Source of the DNA: Oerskovia jenensis
Lineage (GTDB): Bacteria > Actinomycetota > Actinomycetes > Actinomycetales > Cellulomonadaceae
Length of the DNA: 64,000 nucleotides
Direction: 5' to 3'
NCBI RefSeq assembly: GCF_016907235.1
Contig: NZ_JAFBBO010000001.1
Span: forward strand, 868,001 to 932,000
Each line of letters begins with the position of its first letter. The first letter of the stretch is position 1. The translations under genes were made by a program, and so were the position numbers. The notes beneath the pieces are model-generated. The model had not been told where the DNA came from. It saw nothing but the letters and a program-made list of their open reading frames with translations, and searched no databases. Of this stretch, positions 61,027 through 64,000 are shown piece by piece.

Positions 61027-61743
61027 TCACCCGACCGGCTCCTGGAGGACGAACCCGAGCTCGGCGGCGGCCGCCGCCCACTCGGCCTCCCAGGGCGCGC
61101 GGGCACCGGGACGCGACGGGCCGTCCCACCACTCGACCTGTCCGCCCGACACCCCGATCCGCGCGACCTCCCCGAACAGCACGGAAGACCGCGTCATCTC
61201 GACGAGGTCGGTGATCGCAGGGGCGAAGCCGGGGTCGTGGCACGTGATCCGGACCGTGACCCCGCCGGCGTCCAGGACGGCCGAGTAGAGGACGTCGAGG
61301 TCCACCTCGGCCTGCGCGCGCTCGCACACCGCCAGGACGAGAGCCCCCACCTCCTCAGGAGTCGCGTCGTGGTCGAGGACCGGCTCGAGCAGCACGTGGC
61401 CTGGGTTCCTGAGGAAGCCGTGGTAGACGGTGCCCGGTGCGGGCACCGAGGTCACTCCCGGGAGTCGCCCGAGCTCTGCGGCGAACGCCCGCGCACGGTC
61501 CGTGGCGGCAGAGTCGAGCCCTTTCATCTCCTCGTTCCCCCGGGTCGCAGCCGGCACGGCGACGCTCAGGAAGCGTCCCACGACGAGCATGACCGACAGG
61601 ACGAAAGCCAGCAGGACGAGCCCGCTCACGACGACGGCGACCACGGACCTGCGGCTACCGGACCCCGAGCTGCTCGCCGACAGGTCGAGGAGTCCCCCCG
61701 GACGACCTCGACCGCTCGCCCCCTGCCCCTGTCCCGACGCCAT
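61027..61743 (-). CDS. Hypothetical single-span membrane protein (238 residues)
   Basis: A Gly/Ser-rich cytosolic N-terminus of about 32 residues, one helix (VVAVVVSGLVLLAFVLSVMLVVG), and an extracytoplasmic domain of about 170 residues: GRLPGVTSVPAPGTVYHGFL, HVLLEPVLDHDATPEEVGALVLAVCERAQAEVDLDVLYSAV, then VTVRITCHDPGFAP. I do not recognise the family. TAGGCT lies six bases before the ATG, another leaderless start. It may form an operon with the oxidase-fold gene 56 nt downstream. Confidence 0.65.
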   Translation of the reverse strand: MASGQGQGASGRGRPGGLLDLSASSSGSGSRRSVVAVVVSGLVLLAFVLSVMLVVGRFLSVAVPAATRGNEEMKGLDSAATDRARAFAAELGRLPGVTSVPAPGTVYHGFLRNPGHVLLEPVLDHDATPEEVGALVLAVCERAQAEVDLDVLYSAVLDAGGVTVRITCHDPGFAPAITDLVEMTRSSVLFGEVARIGVSGGQVEWWDGPSRPGARAPWEAEWAAAAAELGFVLQEPVG

Positions 61744-61766
61744 GCCCGGAGCCTACCGAGTGCCAC

Positions 61767-61820
61767 GGCGGCCTCGGCGGCCTCGGCGGCCTCGGCGGCC
61801 TCGGCGGCCTCGGCGGCCTC
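61767..61820. repeat. 9-bp tandem repeat, six units
   Basis: GGCGGCCTC is repeated six times, upstream of the hypothetical membrane gene and beyond its -10 box. Non-coding. Confidence 0.85.
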
Positions 61821-61866
61821 GGCACGACCGTCACCGACACCGCCCCCTCCACCCGTGGCGCAGGAA

Positions 61867-61900
61867 CGGCGCACCCTCGCGCGGGAGCGAGGATGCGCCG
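61867..61900 (-). terminator. Terminator of the mycothiol nitroreductase-like gene
   Basis: Arms CGGCGCACCCTCGC / GCGAGGATGCGCCG with one mismatch and a six-base loop, 17 nt past the stop at 61918. Confidence 0.7.
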
Positions 61901-61917
61901 TCGGGCGTGCGCCGAGG

Positions 61918-62574
61918 TCAGTCGAAGACCGGGCCCTGCGTGCGCGTGCGCTTGAGCTCGAAGAAGCCGGGCGTCGAGGCGACCAGGATGCACCCGTCCC
62001 ACAGCCGGCCCGCGTCCTCGCCCGTGGGCGCGGGCGTCACGACGGGGCCGAAGAACGCGACGTCGCCGAACGCGACGACGGGCGTCCCGACGTCCTCACC
62101 CACGCGCGAGATGCCCTCGGCGTGCGAGGCGCGCAGCTTGGCGTCGTAGCGGTCGCTCGTCGCGTGCTCGGCGAGCGAGGCGGGCAGACCGACCTCCGCG
62201 AGCGCCTCGGCGATCACCGCGTCGAAGTCGCTGCGCCCGCCCGGGTGCAGGCGCGTGCCGATCGCGTCGTAGAGCGGCTTGACGACCTGGTCGCCGTGCT
62301 CCTGCTGCGCCGCGATCACGACGCGGACCGGGCCCCAGCCGCGCTCCATGAGGTCCTGGTACTTCTCGGGCAGCTCGCGGCCCTCGTTGAGGACCGACAG
62401 GCTCATGACGTGCCAGCGCACGCTCACGTCGCGGACCTTCGAGACCTCGTCCATCCACCGGCTCGTCATCCAGGCCCACGGACACAGCGGGTCGAACCAG
62501 AAGTCGGCGGTGCGTACGGGGGCGTCGCTCTCGTGCAGGTCTCGCGTGGTGTCCGACGTCGTCACAGCAGTCAC
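61918..62574 (-). CDS. Mycothiol-dependent nitroreductase homologue (Rv2466c-like, DsbA fold)
   Basis: A 218-residue DsbA-family protein closely patterned on mycobacterial Rv2466c: [70 protein letters not shown] and the ending [15 protein letters not shown]. Rv2466c uses the active site CPWC with mycothiol to reduce nitro compounds; here it reads CPWA (TGT CCG TGG GCC), so only the first Cys remains, a monothiol form. It implies a mycothiol-producing cell. GTG at 62574 is chosen; GAGGAG is nine bases upstream and a GTG three codons later is an alternative. Confidence 0.87.
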   Translation of the reverse strand: MTAVTTSDTTRDLHESDAPVRTADFWFDPLCPWAWMTSRWMDEVSKVRDVSVRWHVMSLSVLNEGRELPEKYQDLMERGWGPVRVVIAAQQEHGDQVVKPLYDAIGTRLHPGGRSDFDAVIAEALAEVGLPASLAEHATSDRYDAKLRASHAEGISRVGEDVGTPVVAFGDVAFFGPVVTPAPTGEDAGRLWDGCILVASTPGFFELKRTRTQGPVFD

Positions 62575-62767
62575 GGGGCAGGTCTCCTCAGCGGGTGGGC
62601 AGGGCGGTCGGGGTCGCGCAACCACGCCCCGGGAGGCTCAACACGCCCGCCGACCCGGACATTCCGGCTCCTGGGAGGATGCGCCAAACACGGCGACCAG
62701 CGAGACGCCCCGTGGGAGAATCGACGCGGCCCACCCGGCCAGCCCGATCCGTACTGAGGAGATGTTT

Positions 62768-64000
62768 GTGCCCGGAGAGAACCTCACCCGCGCCGAAGCC
62801 GCCGAGCGCGCCGGTGTCGTCACCGTCCGTTCCTACGAGGTCGCCCTCGACCTCACGACCGGACCCACGACGTTCGGCTCGACCACGGTGGTGCGGTTCG
62901 CCGCGACCGCCGGGGCGAGCACCTTCATCGACCTGATCGCACCGACGGTGCGTGAGGTCGTGCTCAACGGCGAGACGCTCGACGTCGCCCGCGTCTTCGC
63001 CGACTCCCGCATCCAGCTCGACGGTCTCGCCGCCCAGAACGAGCTCCGCGTCGTCGCGGACGCCGCCTACACCAACTCGGGCGAGGGCCTGCACCGCTTC
63101 GTCGACCCGGTCGACGGCGAGGTCTACCTGTACAGCCAGTTCGAGGTCCCCGACTCGCGCCGCGTGTTCGCCGCGTTCGAGCAGCCCGACCTCAAGGCCA
63201 CGTTCCAGTTCACGGTCACGGCGCCCTCCGCCTGGCAGGTCGTGTCCAACTCGCCCACGCCCGAGCCCGTCCCCGCGACCCACGCGACCGACTCCGCCGT
63301 GGACGCCTCGACCTGGACGTTCGAGCCCACGCAGGTCATCTCGACCTACATCACCGCGATCGTCGCGGGCCCCTACGTGGTCGAGCGCAGCGAGCTCACG
63401 TCCTCGGACGGCCGCGTGATCCCGCTCGGCGTGTTCGCGCGCAAGTCCCTCGCGCCGCACCTGGACGCCGACTACATCTTCGCCAAGACCCGTCAGGGCT
63501 TCGCGTTCTTCGAGGAGAAGTTCGACTACCCGTACCCGTTCGCGAAGTACGACCAGCTCTTCGTGCCCGAGTTCAACGCCGGGGCCATGGAGAACGCGGG
63601 CGCCGTGACGTTCACCGAGACGTACGTCTTCCGGTCCAAGGTCACCGACGCGATCAAGGAGCGTCGTGTCGTGACGGTCCTGCACGAGCTCGCGCACATG
63701 TGGTTCGGCGACCTGGTCACCATGAAGTGGTGGAACGACCTGTGGCTCAACGAGTCCTTCGCGGAGTGGGCCTCGACGCTCGCGACCGCCGAGGCCACCG
63801 AGTGGCACGAGGCCTGGACGACGTTCGCGGCCATGGAGAAGTCCTGGGCCTACCGCCAGGACCAGCTCCCCTCGACGCACCCGATCGTCGCGACCATCAA
63901 CGACCTCGAGGACGTGCAGGTCAACTTCGACGGCATCACCTACGCCAAGGGCGGCTCGGTCCTCAAGCAGCTCGTGGCCTGGGTCGGGATCGACGCGTTC
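62768..64000 (+). CDS. pepN: Aminopeptidase N (5' part; cut by window)
   Basis: The first 411 residues of an M1 zinc aminopeptidase. The substrate motif GAMEN is at 272-276 and the zinc motif HELAH at 306-310 (HELAHMWFGDLVTMKWWNDLWLNESFAEW), with the third ligand in NESFAEW. It trims N-terminal residues from peptides in the cytosol. GTG at 62768 is chosen because GAGGAG is six bases upstream; the ATG at 62762 would overlap that ribosome site. The frame is open to the window edge. Confidence 0.96.
   Translation, partial: MPGENLTRAEAAERAGVVTVRSYEVALDLTTGPTTFGSTTVVRFAATAGASTFIDLIAPTVREVVLNGETLDVARVFADSRIQLDGLAAQNELRVVADAAYTNSGEGLHRFVDPVDGEVYLYSQFEVPDSRRVFAAFEQPDLKATFQFTVTAPSAWQVVSNSPTPEPVPATHATDSAVDASTWTFEPTQVISTYITAIVAGPYVVERSELTSSDGRVIPLGVFARKSLAPHLDADYIFAKTRQGFAFFEEKFDYPYPFAKYDQLFVPEFNAGAMENAGAVTFTETYVFRSKVTDAIKERRVVTVLHELAHMWFGDLVTMKWWNDLWLNESFAEWASTLATAEATEWHEAWTTFAAMEKSWAYRQDQLPSTHPIVATINDLEDVQVNFDGITYAKGGSVLKQLVAWVGIDAF

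Overview
The window is about 74% G+C by eye, with codon third positions almost always G or C. It reads as the chromosome of a Micrococcales actinobacterium, most likely near Cellulomonadaceae/Promicromonosporaceae (inference). Supporting marks are a translational T-box in front of ileS, two ClpP subunits, a type-2 valyl-tRNA synthetase, a mycothiol nitroreductase homologue, a coenzyme F420 side-chain ligase with F420-dependent enzymes, and many genes whose start codon lies 6-7 nt after a -10 hexamer (leaderless transcripts). I see no phage, transposase, CRISPR array or origin.

Layout. 0-5.8 kb: end of dhaK, then ileS-folC behind a T-box. 5.8-12.4 kb: glycoside module, with the MFS transporter-PAP2-GH3 glucosidase operon facing a TetR-carboxylesterase operon across overlapping promoters. 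12.6-17.1 kb: DUF2306 protein, a truncated RibD/DHFR-like gene, a short-chain dehydrogenase and a membrane-anchored sulfite-oxidase-like molybdoenzyme. 17.1-20.3 kb: three-gene ABC transporter matching the proposed F420-0 importer. 20.3-27.5 kb: small metabolic and regulatory genes, including an F420-type nitroreductase-family gene and a secreted DUF6318-PKD pair. 27.5-31.9 kb: repeat-rich spacer, cofE plus an F420-dependent LLM oxidoreductase, and a PEPCK/HPr-kinase-like P-loop protein.

32-43.4 kb is housekeeping: valS, a Rv2629/Balon-like ribosome-associated factor, chorismate mutase, acyl-CoA ligase, clpX, clpP2, clpP1 and tig. 43.7-47.7 kb is a translationally coupled surface-polysaccharide operon (GT2 synthase, 66-residue membrane peptide, acyltransferase-SGNH). 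48.3-50.7 kb holds tRNA-Pro(TGG), tRNA-Gly(TCC) and cysK-cysE behind a cysteine-rich leader peptide. 50.8-64 kb holds a GntR-membrane pair, a second F420-type LLM enzyme, an alkyltransferase-like protein, an Eis-like acetyltransferase, a Nei-type glycosylase, rpiB, an M13 peptidase, three poorly known proteins, a mycothiol nitroreductase homologue with CPWA instead of CPWC, and the start of pepN.

The most notable themes are: (1) a split F420 salvage module (importer at 17-20 kb, ligase and user enzyme at 28-30 kb) whose two operons end in the same 27-bp element; (2) a Cys-codon-rich leader peptide before cysK-cysE; (3) a 19-bp interspersed motif present six times; (4) a set of long, loop-poor inverted repeats between genes. 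Gene identities rest on motif and family recognition only; no database search was run.
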